Below are positions 9,080-17,565 of a stretch of DNA of 64,000 nt, one piece after another. The DNA comes from Brachybacterium fresconis. GTDB lineage: Bacteria > Actinomycetota > Actinomycetes > Actinomycetales > Dermabacteraceae. Under the pieces are notes generated by a model. It did not search any database and was not told the origin of the DNA. It worked only from the letters and a program-made list of their open reading frames with translations. Where the stretch lies: assembly GCF_017876515.1 (NCBI RefSeq), contig NZ_JAGIOC010000001.1, forward strand, positions 4,216,001 to 4,280,000, read 5' to 3'. Each line of letters begins with the position of its first letter. Position 1 is the stretch's first letter. A program made the position numbers and the translations under genes.

Positions 9080-9687
9080 ACCCCGCTGATCCCTCCTCGA
9101 CGAGCGCCGGGCCCACGGGGTCCGGCGCTCGTCGCCGTCCGGGCCGAGCAGCCGTCCTCGGCGGCATGGTGATCGTCGGCGCCGTGATCGCCGTCGCCGA
9201 CCAGCTGACCAAGAACTGGGCCGAGGCGACCCTGCCGCTGCTGGACCCCCAGCCCTTCCTCGGCGAGTTCCTGCAGCTGACGCTGCTGTACAACTCCGGG
9301 GCCGCCTGGGGTCTGGGCGCGGAGATCACCCCGGTGGTCACCGCAGTGCAGATCCTGATCGTGCTCGGCGTGATCGTCTTCGCCCTGCGCGCCGTGCGCT
9401 CGCTGTGGTACACCCTCGCCCTGGGCCTGATCCTGGGCGGGGCGCTGGGCAACATCCACGACCGCCTGCTGCGCCCGCCCGGCCCGTTCCACGGCGAGGT
9501 CGTCGACTTCCTCGAACTGCCGAACTGGCCCGTGTTCAACGTCGCCGACATGGCCGTCGTCGGCGGCGCGATCCTCGTCGTGCTGCTGGGGATCATCGGC
9601 CACGCGCCCGATCCCGTCGCGGACGCGGCCGAGCGAGCCGCGGAGGCCGAGGCGGAGGAGCAGGCGCAGGACGGGGAGGCCGGATGA
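9076..9687 (+). CDS. lspA: LspA, lipoprotein signal peptidase II
   Basis: Membrane aspartyl protease that removes the signal peptide of prolipoproteins. It has 203 residues with four hydrophobic segments. Conserved marks are VADQLTKNW in the first segment, YNSGAAWGLG, and the two catalytic aspartate motifs GGALGNIHDR and FNVADM. Both the N-terminus (about 30 residues) and the acidic C-terminal tail (about 25 residues) are longer than in E. coli. The GTG start overlaps the divIVA stop (GTGA), and its own stop overlaps the next gene (ATGA). It should process, among others, the lipoprotein encoded at 20901. Confidence 0.94.
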   Translation: MNPADPSSTSAGPTGSGARRRPGRAAVLGGMVIVGAVIAVADQLTKNWAEATLPLLDPQPFLGEFLQLTLLYNSGAAWGLGAEITPVVTAVQILIVLGVIVFALRAVRSLWYTLALGLILGGALGNIHDRLLRPPGPFHGEVVDFLELPNWPVFNVADMAVVGGAILVVLLGIIGHAPDPVADAAERAAEAEAEEQAQDGEAG

Positions 9688-10607
9688 GCACCTCGCGCAC
9701 CCTCCTGGTCCCCGACGGACTCGCCGGGGAGCGCGTGGACGTCGGCATCTCCCGGATGCTGGGCCTGTCCCGGACCCGCGCCGCAGACCTCGTCATGGCC
9801 GGGAACGTCCAGGTGGACGGTCAGATGCCGGCCCGCTCCACCCGGCTCGAGCCCGGCGCGACCGTGGATGTGGAGCTGCCCGACGAGCGGCCCGCCGCCG
9901 AGGTGCGTCCCCAGATCGCCGCCGGCATGAGCCTGGTCCACCAGGACGAGGACATCGTGGTGATCGACAAGCCCGTCGGCGTCGCCGCCCACCCCAGCCC
10001 CGGCTGGTCCGGCCCCACCGTGCTCGGCCACCTCGCCGCGGCCGGCGTGAGCATCCGCACCAGCGGCGACCCGGACCGCCAGGGCATCGTCAGCCGCTTG
10101 GACGTCGGCACCAGCGGACTGATGGTCGTCGCCCGCACCGAGCGCGCCTACACCACGCTGAAGGACGCCTTCCGCGCCCGCGAGGTCGGCAAGGTCTACC
10201 ACGCCGTCTGCCAGGGCACCCCGGACCGGTCCGAGGGGACCATCGAAGCGGCGATCGGCCGCTCCCCGAACCACGACTACAAGTTCGCGGTGCGGCGGGA
10301 CGGCAAGCATTCGGTGACCCACTACGAGACCCTCGAGGCCCTGCACGGCGCGACCCTGCTGAAGGTGCGCCTGGAGACCGGCCGCACCCACCAGATCCGC
10401 GTGCACCTGGCCGCTCTGCACCACCCGCTGGTCGGCGACCCGCTCTACGGCGCGGACCCCACCCTCGCCGAGCGCATCGGCCTGATCCGGCAATGGCTGC
10501 ACGCGATGGAGCTGACCTTCGACCACCCCGCCACCGGGCGCGCAGTGACCTTCACCTCGCAGTACCCCCACGACCTCTCCGACGCTCTCGAGGCGCTGCG
10601 GGACTGA
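9684..10607 (+). CDS. RluA/RluD-family 23S rRNA pseudouridine synthase
   Basis: Probable rRNA pseudouridine synthase of the RluA family. It has 307 residues. An N-terminal S4 RNA-binding domain (about 10-65, with RTRAADLVMAGNVQVDG) precedes the catalytic domain. The catalytic aspartate lies in SRLDVGTSGLMVVA; most relatives have HRLD, so the histidine is replaced by serine. ETGRTHQIRVHLA and HPLVGDPLYG are typical. It is coupled to lspA by a four-base overlap, as in many bacteria. RluD is the closest type by domain layout, but the exact uridine cannot be assigned. Confidence 0.88.
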   Translation: MSTSRTLLVPDGLAGERVDVGISRMLGLSRTRAADLVMAGNVQVDGQMPARSTRLEPGATVDVELPDERPAAEVRPQIAAGMSLVHQDEDIVVIDKPVGVAAHPSPGWSGPTVLGHLAAAGVSIRTSGDPDRQGIVSRLDVGTSGLMVVARTERAYTTLKDAFRAREVGKVYHAVCQGTPDRSEGTIEAAIGRSPNHDYKFAVRRDGKHSVTHYETLEALHGATLLKVRLETGRTHQIRVHLAALHHPLVGDPLYGADPTLAERIGLIRQWLHAMELTFDHPATGRAVTFTSQYPHDLSDALEALRD

Positions 10608-10630
10608 CCCGGGCCCGGCGCCGCAGGCGG

Positions 10631-10642
10631 TAGCGTCGAGAC
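10631..10642 (+). promoter_or_regulatory. Leaderless-type -10 before the 10643 gene
   Basis: TAGCGT at 10631-10636 is followed by six bases and then ATG. No ribosome-binding site is present. This fixes the likely start of the downstream gene and suggests it is read from its own promoter. Confidence 0.5.
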
Positions 10643-11365
10643 ATGAGCGACGAGCAGACCTCCACCGCGCTGAGCCCCACCCGGAACGCGGCCCTGGCCC
10701 GCCCCGACTTCCCCTTCACGCGCGTCGCACGCCGACTCGGCATCGATCCCGCCGAGGCCGAGGTGGCGCTGCGCGACGACGACCGGGCGCGGGCGGCGAT
10801 CGCCCGCACCGTGGGCGAGTTCCTGGAGGCCGACGACGCCCGCCGCGCCGGTCGTGCACCGGAGACCGCGATGGGGCTGGACCCCGACTTCCCGACCGGC
10901 GTCGGCATGGCCCTGGTCGGTGCGGCCGTGCTGTGGGAGGCCCGCGACCTGGTGCCGCAGGTCGCGCTGCGGGTGGCGAAGGACCACTACGAGGACGGGG
11001 CCGACGAGCTCGCCGCCAGCTACATCGCCCTGGTCCAGGAGTCCGTGGACCCGGGCGCGGAGAGCCGGGACGACGCCGTCGCCTGGGCCGCGCAGTCGCT
11101 GCTGGTCTCCGTGCTGCAGCGCTCCGGGGACCCCGCCCAGGCCGCCGAGATCGCCCGCGACCTCGCGGCCCACGCGATCCCGATCGACCTGTGGCGCGAT
11201 GTCGACCCGTCCCTGCCGGACGATTCGATGTCCTGGCACGGCGGCGCCTTCGTCGGCGGCATCCCGCCGCGCCGCGACGAGCGCTCGCTGAGCTACGAGG
11301 ACGTCCACGACTACATGAACACCCTCCTGGCCGACATGCGCCGCGAGCAGGAGGCGGAGGAGTAG
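10643..11365 (+). CDS. Unrecognised cytoplasmic protein, 240 residues
   Basis: I do not recognise the family. The protein is soluble, Ala/Asp/Glu/Arg-rich and probably mainly helical, with no signal peptide, membrane segment or cysteine cluster. The central part (about 75-185, from GMALVGAAVLWEARDLVPQ to EIARDLAAHAIPIDLW) could be helical-repeat-like. It ends in an acidic EAEE tail. Codon use matches its neighbours, and the leaderless -10 six bases upstream supports expression. It lies between the pseudouridine synthase and dnaE with no obvious functional link. Confidence 0.7.
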   Translation: MSDEQTSTALSPTRNAALARPDFPFTRVARRLGIDPAEAEVALRDDDRARAAIARTVGEFLEADDARRAGRAPETAMGLDPDFPTGVGMALVGAAVLWEARDLVPQVALRVAKDHYEDGADELAASYIALVQESVDPGAESRDDAVAWAAQSLLVSVLQRSGDPAQAAEIARDLAAHAIPIDLWRDVDPSLPDDSMSWHGGAFVGGIPPRRDERSLSYEDVHDYMNTLLADMRREQEAEE

Positions 11366-11405
11366 GAGGGAGGGCCCGGGCCGCCGCCCGGGCCTCGCGC
11401 CGAGT

Positions 11406-11490
11406 GGAGGTTCCAGCGCCATGTCGTATCCGGCGTGCCATCTCGTAACCGGCGCGACATGTCGTAGGAGGTTCCAGGGAGATGGAACCT
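11406..11490. repeat. Short-repeat patch: 19-bp tandem motif between GGAGGTTCCAG direct repeats
   Basis: Three copies of AT(G/C)TCGTA start at 11421, 11440 and 11459, exactly 19 bases apart; the first two are followed by (T/A)CCGGCG. The array is bracketed by direct repeats GGAGGTTCCAG at 11406-11416 and 11467-11477. The right copy also pairs with TGGAACCT at 11483-11490. The structure fills the centre of the 272-base gap between the 10643 gene and dnaE. It could be a regulator-binding array or the relic of a transposon end. No transposase is present, so I cannot choose. Confidence 0.6.
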
Positions 11491-11493
11491 TTT
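11469..11493 (+). terminator. Terminator-like hairpin upstream of dnaE
   Basis: AGGTTCCA (11469-11476) and TGGAACCT (11483-11490) form an 8-base stem with a 6-base loop, followed by TTTT at 11490-11493. It could end transcription of the preceding gene, but it overlaps the repeat patch, so it may instead be part of that element. Confidence 0.4.
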
Positions 11494-11624
11494 CGGACGC
11501 GGCGCGAGGGAGAGGTGCGGGGTGCGCGCCGCAGGCGCCGTCAGCCCGCAGATCCGACACGCCGGGCGCGCCGAGGTGACCTCACCGACCCCTCTGCGGC
11601 GGCGCGTCGACCCCGCCGACTGGC

Positions 11625-11637
11625 TAGGCTGGAGAGC
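11625..11637 (+). promoter_or_regulatory. Leaderless-type -10 before dnaE
   Basis: TAGGCT at 11625-11630 ends seven bases before the dnaE ATG at 11638. There is no separate ribosome-binding site in a proper position. Confidence 0.45.
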
Positions 11638-14600
11638 ATGGCTCCCGCGGACTCCGATGACTTCGTCCACCTCCACGTCCACACCGATTACTCGCTCCTG
11701 GACGGGGCCTCGAAGATCGACAAACTGGTCGACGAGACCGTGCGACAGGGCCAGAAGGCCGTGGCCATCACGGACCACGGCTACCTGTTCGGCGCCTACG
11801 AGTTCTACAAGGCCGCCACCTCCGCCGGCATCAAGCCGATCGTCGGCATCGAGGCCTATGTGACCCCGGGGACCAGCCGCCACGACCGCACCCGCCAGCA
11901 GTGGGGCACGCGGGAGCAGCAGCTCGCCGGCGATGACGTCTCCGCCCGCGGCGCCTACACCCACCTCACGCTCCTCTCGCGCAGCACGGCCGGCATGCAC
12001 AACCTGTTCCGCCTGGGCTCCTACGCCTCGCTCGAGGGACAGATGGGCAAGTGGCCCCGCATGGACCGCGAGATCCTCTCGACGTATTCCGACGGGCTGA
12101 TCGCCACGTCCGGCTGCCCCTCCGGCGAGGTGCAGACCCGTCTGCGCCTGGGACAGTTCGACGAGGCGGTCAAGGCCGCCGGCGAGTACCAGGACATGTT
12201 CGGACGAGAGAACTACTTCATCGAGCTGATGGATCACGGGCTCGACATCGAGAAGCGCGTGACCAAGGACCTGCTCGAGGTCGCCAAGGCCGTCGGCGCG
12301 CCGCTGGTGGCCACCAACGACCTCCACTACGTCACCGAGCAGGACGCCCAGATCCAGGACGTCCTGCTGTGCATCAACTCCGGCTCCCGCCTGAACGACC
12401 CCGACCGCTTCAAGTTCGGCGGCTCCGGCTACTTCCTGAAGTCCGCGAAGCAGATGCGCGAGCTGTTCCGCGAGTTCCCCGAGGCCTGCGACAACACGCT
12501 GCGCATCGCCGAGATGTGCGAGGTCGAGTTCCGCACCACCGAGGACGGCGCGAACTACATGCCCAACTTCCCCACCCCGGCGGGGGAGGACGAGGAGTCC
12601 TGGTTCATCAAGGAGATCCAGCGCGGCCTGGAGTACCGCTACCCCGCCGGCATCCCCGACGCCGTCAAGCAGCGCGCCGACTACGAGGTCGGCATCATCT
12701 TGCAGATGGGCTTCCCCGGCTACTTCCTGGTGGTCTCCGACTACATCAAGTGGGCCAAGGAGCAGGGGATCCGCGTCGGGCCGGGCCGTGGCTCCGGGGC
12801 CGGCTCGATGGTCGCCTACGCCATGCGCATCACCGATCTCGACCCCCTCGAGCACGGGCTGCTGTTCGAGCGGTTCCTGAACCCCGATCGCGTCTCCATG
12901 CCCGACTTCGACGTCGACTTCGATGATCGCCGCCGCGGCGAGGTCATCGAGTACGTCGAGCGCAAGTACGGCGACGATCGCATCGCCCAGGTCATCACCT
13001 ACGGCGTCATGAAGACGAAGAACTCCCTCAAGGACGCCGCCCGCGTGCTGGACTACCCCTACGCGATGGGGGACAAGCTCTCCAAGGCGCTGCCGCCGAC
13101 GGTGATGGGCAAGGACATCTCCGTCAAGGGCATCTTCGACCCCGAGGACAAGCGGTACGCCGAGGCCGGGGAGTTCCGCAGGCTCCATGACGAGGACCCC
13201 GATGTCCAGAAGGTCGTCGAGATCGCGCAGGGCGTCGAGGGACTGACCCGCGGCTGGGGCGTGCACGCCTGCGCCGTGATCATGTCCAGCCACCCGCTGA
13301 TCGACATCGTCCCGATGATGCGCCGCCCCTCGGACGGCCAGATCATCACCCAGTTCGAGTACCCCACCCTGGAGGCGCTCGGCCTGCTGAAGATGGACTT
13401 CCTGGGGCTGCGCAACCTCACCGTGCTCTCCGACGCCGTGGACAACATGGCACGCAACGGCAAGACGCCGCCGGACCTGGAGACGCTGCCCTTCGACGAC
13501 GAGAAGACCTACGAGCTCCTCCAGCGAGGGGACACCCTGGGCGTGTTCCAGCTGGACGGCTCCGGCATGCGCACCCTGCTGCGGCAGATGAAGCCCGACC
13601 ACTTCGCGGACATCACCGCGGTCTCCGCGCTGTACCGCCCCGGGCCGATGGGCATGGGATCGCACACCAACTACGCGCTGCGCAAGAACGGGCTGCAGGA
13701 GATCACCCCGATCCACCCGGAGCTCGAGGAGCCCCTGGCCCACATCCTGGATGAGACCTACGGCGTGCTGGTCTACCAGGAGCAGGTCATGCAGACGGCG
13801 CAGACGGTCGCCGGGTACAGCCTCGGCGAGGCCGACATCCTGCGCCGCGCCATGGGCAAGAAGAAGAAGGCCGAGCTGGACAAGCAGTACGTCTCCTTCG
13901 AGGCCGGCATGAAGAACAACGGGTACTCCGACGCCGCCGTGCAGGCGCTGTGGGAGACGCTGCTGCCCTTCGCCGACTACGCCTTCAACAAGTCGCACTC
14001 GGCCGCCTACGGCGTGGTCTCCTACTGGACCGGCTATCTCAAGGCGAACCACCCCACCGAGTACATGGCCGCGCTGCTGACCTCCACCCAGGAGAACCGC
14101 GACCGTCTGGGCCTGTACCTCGGCGACTGCCGCCACCGCGGCATCACCGTGCTGCCGCCCGACGTCAACGAGTCCGACCTGTACTTCTCCGCCGTCGGCG
14201 ACGACATCCGCTTCGGCCTCTCGGCGATCCGCAACGTCGGCGCCCACGTGGTGAAGGAGATCATCTCCACCCGGGAGGAGAAGGGCGCCTTCACCTCCTT
14301 CACCGACTTCCTGGACAAGGTGCCGCTGACCGTGTGCAACAAGCGCACGATCGAGTCCCTCATCAAGGGCGGGGCCTTCGACTCCCTCGGCGCGAACCGT
14401 CGCTCCCTGGCGCTCATCCACGAGGACGCCGTCGATTCCGTGGTCGACGTCAAGCGCAAGGAGGCCCAGGGCCAGTACGACCTGTTCGGCGACGTCTTCG
14501 GCGGCGGAGGCGGCGAGGAGGTGGCGACCGGCTCCGCGGCCACCATCGTGATCCCCGACCTGCCGGAATGGGACCGCAAGGAGAAGCTCGCCTTCGAGCG

Positions 14601-15204
14601 GAACATGCTGGGCCTGTACGTCTCGGACCATCCACTGTACGGCCTCGAGCACGTCATCGCCCAGAACTCCTCGACGGCGATCAGCGCGCTCGCCGACGAC
14701 GGCGCCGTCGAGGACGGCGCCATGGTCACCATCGCGGGTCTGATCACGTCCCTGCAGCGCAAGACCACCAAGAAGGGCGACATGTGGGCGATCGCCACGG
14801 TCGAGGACCTCGAGGGCTCGATCGACTGCCTCCTGTTCCCCTCCACCTACCAGACCGTCGCCACCGAGCTCGCCGAGGACCTCATCGTCTCGATGAAGGG
14901 CCGCGTGGACACCTCAAAGGGCATGCCGGAGCTGAAGGTGATGGACATGACCATCCCGGAGACCGGGGGAGGGCCCGACGGCCCGGTCACCATCGCCCTG
15001 CCCGCGATGCGCGCCACCACCAAGGTCGCCCAGCAGCTGCGCGGCGTGCTGGAGGACAACCCCGGCCCCAGCGAGGTGCGGCTGCGCCTGCAGGAGCCGG
15101 GCCGGTCCACGCTGATGCAGCTGGACAAGCGGCTGTCGGTCGCCCCGTCGGCCGCGCTGTACGCCTCGCTGAAGACGCTGCTGGGCCCCAGCTGCCTGCA
15201 GTGA
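11638..15204 (+). CDS. dnaE: DnaE, DNA polymerase III alpha subunit
   Basis: Main replicative polymerase (class C, DnaE1 type). It has 1188 residues, the usual length. The N-terminal PHP domain begins HLHVHTDYSLLDGASK (about 11-26). The palm holds PGRGSGAGSMVAYA and the catalytic aspartates in MPDFDVDFDD (421-430, D423/D425/D427). Fingers and tandem HhH regions follow, including AMGKKKKAELDKQYVSFEAG. The C-terminal OB fold contains VTIAGLITSLQRKTTKKGDM and IDCLLFPSTY. The start at 11638 is chosen from the upstream -10 hexamer and the conserved N-terminus; the 52 in-frame residues before it are Arg-rich and look non-coding. Confidence 0.97.
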   Translation: MAPADSDDFVHLHVHTDYSLLDGASKIDKLVDETVRQGQKAVAITDHGYLFGAYEFYKAATSAGIKPIVGIEAYVTPGTSRHDRTRQQWGTREQQLAGDDVSARGAYTHLTLLSRSTAGMHNLFRLGSYASLEGQMGKWPRMDREILSTYSDGLIATSGCPSGEVQTRLRLGQFDEAVKAAGEYQDMFGRENYFIELMDHGLDIEKRVTKDLLEVAKAVGAPLVATNDLHYVTEQDAQIQDVLLCINSGSRLNDPDRFKFGGSGYFLKSAKQMRELFREFPEACDNTLRIAEMCEVEFRTTEDGANYMPNFPTPAGEDEESWFIKEIQRGLEYRYPAGIPDAVKQRADYEVGIILQMGFPGYFLVVSDYIKWAKEQGIRVGPGRGSGAGSMVAYAMRITDLDPLEHGLLFERFLNPDRVSMPDFDVDFDDRRRGEVIEYVERKYGDDRIAQVITYGVMKTKNSLKDAARVLDYPYAMGDKLSKALPPTVMGKDISVKGIFDPEDKRYAEAGEFRRLHDEDPDVQKVVEIAQGVEGLTRGWGVHACAVIMSSHPLIDIVPMMRRPSDGQIITQFEYPTLEALGLLKMDFLGLRNLTVLSDAVDNMARNGKTPPDLETLPFDDEKTYELLQRGDTLGVFQLDGSGMRTLLRQMKPDHFADITAVSALYRPGPMGMGSHTNYALRKNGLQEITPIHPELEEPLAHILDETYGVLVYQEQVMQTAQTVAGYSLGEADILRRAMGKKKKAELDKQYVSFEAGMKNNGYSDAAVQALWETLLPFADYAFNKSHSAAYGVVSYWTGYLKANHPTEYMAALLTSTQENRDRLGLYLGDCRHRGITVLPPDVNESDLYFSAVGDDIRFGLSAIRNVGAHVVKEIISTREEKGAFTSFTDFLDKVPLTVCNKRTIESLIKGGAFDSLGANRRSLALIHEDAVDSVVDVKRKEAQGQYDLFGDVFGGGGGEEVATGSAATIVIPDLPEWDRKEKLAFERNMLGLYVSDHPLYGLEHVIAQNSSTAISALADDGAVEDGAMVTIAGLITSLQRKTTKKGDMWAIATVEDLEGSIDCLLFPSTYQTVATELAEDLIVSMKGRVDTSKGMPELKVMDMTIPETGGGPDGPVTIALPAMRATTKVAQQLRGVLEDNPGPSEVRLRLQEPGRSTLMQLDKRLSVAPSAALYASLKTLLGPSCLQ

Positions 15205-15208
15205 CCCG

Positions 15209-16075
15209 ATGACGTCGTGGCGGGTGGCGACCTGCAACATCCGCCACGGACTCGGCCCCGACGGCCGGGTCGATCTGGCACGCACCGCCGAGGAGGTCCG
15301 GGCGCTGGGGGCCGACGTCGTCGGCCTGCAGGAGGTCGACGTCGCCTTCGGTCCCCGCTCCGACCATGGGGACCAGGCCGCAGAGCTCGGCGCTCTGCTG
15401 GGGATGCGGGTCGGTTTCGGCGCCGCCCTCGACCTGCCACCGGCCCGGGAGGGAGACCCGCGGCGTCGCTACGGGATCGCGCTGCTGACCCGCCACGAGA
15501 TCCTCGCGCAGGAGATGCGCCTGCTTCCGGCTCATCCCGGCTGCGCCCCGCCGACGGAGCCCCGCGGCGTGCTCCATGCGCGTCTGCGGCGCCGCGACGG
15601 CGCGCAGCTCGAGGTCCTGGTCACGCACCTGGACAACGCGAGCCGCGCCCACCGCACCTCGCAGGTGCAGGGCATCGTCCGCCTCGCCGAGGACGTCGTG
15701 GGGCCGGCGGTGCTGATGGGCGACATGAACGCCGAACCCTTCTCGCGCGAGCTCGCCGCGCTCCCCGCCACGGGGTGGCGCGATGCGGCGCAGCACGTCG
15801 CGGCACCGCCGTCCCGAGCCGCCGGGCAGCTCGAGGGTACGCTCCGGGCGGAGCTCCTCCGGTCGGCAGCGGGCCGCGCGGTGCGGGCGCTCCTGGACGT
15901 CACCGGCCTGCGGCGCGGCTCCACCGGGGGCGCCACCCATCCCGCACGCTTCCCGCTGCGACGGATCGACGCGCTGTGGGTGCGGGGCGGGATCGCCGTG
16001 TCCTCGCTCGAGGTGGGCCCGTGCGGCAGCTCGGATCATCGGCCCGTGGTGGCCACCCTGCGCGTCGGTCGCTGA
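15209..16075 (+). CDS. Endonuclease/exonuclease/phosphatase (EEP) family protein
   Basis: Metal-dependent hydrolase of the EEP superfamily, 288 residues. The catalytic layout is visible: ATCNIRHG near residues 7-14, the metal-binding glutamate in GLQEVDV, GDMNAEP in the middle, and SSDHRPVVATL at the C-terminus. There is no signal peptide, so it acts in the cytoplasm. Substrate is unknown; members cut DNA, sugar phosphates or phospholipids. It starts four bases after the dnaE stop and is probably co-transcribed, which hints at, but does not prove, a nucleic-acid role. Confidence 0.85.
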   Translation: MTSWRVATCNIRHGLGPDGRVDLARTAEEVRALGADVVGLQEVDVAFGPRSDHGDQAAELGALLGMRVGFGAALDLPPAREGDPRRRYGIALLTRHEILAQEMRLLPAHPGCAPPTEPRGVLHARLRRRDGAQLEVLVTHLDNASRAHRTSQVQGIVRLAEDVVGPAVLMGDMNAEPFSRELAALPATGWRDAAQHVAAPPSRAAGQLEGTLRAELLRSAAGRAVRALLDVTGLRRGSTGGATHPARFPLRRIDALWVRGGIAVSSLEVGPCGSSDHRPVVATLRVGR

Positions 16076-16107
16076 GGCCCCGCGCCGCGTCCGCCTCCTC
16101 GCTGGAC

Positions 16108-16119
16108 TAGCGTGGACGC
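16108..16119 (+). promoter_or_regulatory. Leaderless-type -10 before the acyl-CoA dehydrogenase gene
   Basis: TAGCGT at 16108-16113 is followed by six bases and ATG at 16120, the same spacing as at 10631 and elsewhere. Confidence 0.5.
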
Positions 16120-17328
16120 ATGAGCACCATCGCCCAGGACCTGCTGCCCGATTCGCTGCTGAGCACCTTCCGAGAGCGCGCCGTGGTCCACGACCGCGAG
16201 AACACCTTCCCCACGGACGACCTCGCCGACCTCCGGGACCGGGGCTATCTGCGCCTGCTGGTGCCCACCGAGCTCGGCGGGCTCGGCGCGACCCTGCTGG
16301 AGGCGAGCCGGATCCAGCGCCGCCTCGCCCAGGCCGCCCCCGCCACGGCGCTGTCGATGAACATGCACCTGGTGGTGACCGGGGCCGCACTGCACGCCCA
16401 CCGCCTCGGCGTCGGCGAGGTGCGCACGATCCTCGAGGACGCCGCCGCAGGACAGCTGTTCGCCTTCGGGATCTCGGAGCCGGGCAACGACGCGATGCTC
16501 TTCGACTCCTCCACCCGGGCCGAGGAGCAGGAGGACGGCGGCTACCGCGTCACCGGCACCAAGATCTTCACCTCTCTCGCCCCCGTCTGGGACCGCCTGG
16601 TGGTGCACGGCCGCGTCGCCGAGGCGACCGAGGCCGATCCGCGGCTCGCCTTCGGGGTGCTCGAGCGCACCGACGAGGTCGAGACCCTCGACGACTGGGA
16701 CACCCACGGCATGCGCCCCTCCCAGTCCTGCACCACCCGCCTGCACGGGGCTCGGATCCCCGGCGACCGGGTGCTGACGCGCACCCCCGTCGGCCCGAAC
16801 CCCGACCCGTTCGTGATGGGGATCTTCGGTGCCTTCGAGCTGCTGATCGCCTCCGTCTACACCGGCGTCGCCGAGCGTGCCGTGGCCGTCGGCGCGGACA
16901 TCGCCGCGACCCGACGCAGCATCACCAAGGACATCGTCCACGCGGACGACCCCGACATCCGCTGGCGGCTGGCCGATGCCGCGATCGGCCTGGACGGCAC
17001 AATGCTGCAGATCGAGAAGGTGATGGCCGATCTCGATGCCCTCGGCACCGGAGAGGGAGGCGCCGGAACCGTCGATCACGGTGCGCGGTGGTTCCTGCAC
17101 TTCTCCGGCGTGAAGTCCCGGGCCACCGAGGCCGCGATCAGCGCCGTCGACCAGGTGCTGCGGGCCAGCGGCGGCTCCCAGTACTCCCGACGCAGCGAGC
17201 TGGAGCGGCTCTCCCGGGACGTGCGCGCCGGGATGTACCACCCGTCCGACGAGGAGTCCGTGCATGCCTCCTATGCCACGGCGCTGCTCGGCGAGGTCGG
17301 CGCGTCCCGGCCCCCGCTGGGTCGCTGA
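16120..17328 (+). CDS. Acyl-CoA dehydrogenase family flavoprotein
   Basis: FAD-dependent oxidoreductase of the acyl-CoA dehydrogenase superfamily, 402 residues. N-terminal helical domain: DRENTFPTDDLADLRDRGYL and LLVPTELGGLGATLLEASRI. Middle beta domain: FGISEPGNDAMLFDSSTRAEE and YRVTGTKIFTSLAPVWDRL. C-terminal helical bundle with VDQVLRASGGSQYSRRSELE. The proline-glycine EPGND segment fits the flavin-binding loop. No electron-transfer flavoprotein or CoA ligase gene is nearby, so the substrate cannot be named; some relatives are desulfurisation or N-oxidising monooxygenases rather than dehydrogenases. Confidence 0.85.
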   Translation: MSTIAQDLLPDSLLSTFRERAVVHDRENTFPTDDLADLRDRGYLRLLVPTELGGLGATLLEASRIQRRLAQAAPATALSMNMHLVVTGAALHAHRLGVGEVRTILEDAAAGQLFAFGISEPGNDAMLFDSSTRAEEQEDGGYRVTGTKIFTSLAPVWDRLVVHGRVAEATEADPRLAFGVLERTDEVETLDDWDTHGMRPSQSCTTRLHGARIPGDRVLTRTPVGPNPDPFVMGIFGAFELLIASVYTGVAERAVAVGADIAATRRSITKDIVHADDPDIRWRLADAAIGLDGTMLQIEKVMADLDALGTGEGGAGTVDHGARWFLHFSGVKSRATEAAISAVDQVLRASGGSQYSRRSELERLSRDVRAGMYHPSDEESVHASYATALLGEVGASRPPLGR

Positions 17329-17551
17329 GCGCCACGCCGCCCCGCGCGTCCTGGAGGAGGCGGGCTTCCACCTCAGGCCCCCATCTCGAGCACGCCGTCG
17401 CCGACCTGCTGCCTGCGCGCCGGCCCAGCGGAGCGGCCGACGGCGGTATTCGGCCCGGTCGCGTTCGTCGGTCCGCTGTGCTTCCGACGCCGCGGTGCGC
17501 GACGACGTCTCACGATGTGTCCCTCACGTCCGCATGATGGGATCGCGGGTC

Positions 17552-17565
17552 TAAGGTCGTCCGCC
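17552..17565 (+). promoter_or_regulatory. -10-like hexamer before the MHS transporter
   Basis: TAAGGT at 17552-17557 ends eight bases before GTG at 17566. The rest of the 237-base gap (17329-17551) holds no feature I can support. Confidence 0.35.

Noticed and set aside
11311..14652. Long minus-strand open frame opposite dnaE
   Set aside because: The translation is rich in Gly/Val/Arg/His without family motifs, whereas dnaE is fully recognisable on the other strand.
17264..17554. Possible gene or gene remnant between the acyl-CoA dehydrogenase and MHS transporter genes
   Set aside because: A frame exists with a short VLEEAGFH stretch, but it overlaps the dehydrogenase gene and has no family signature or start signal.
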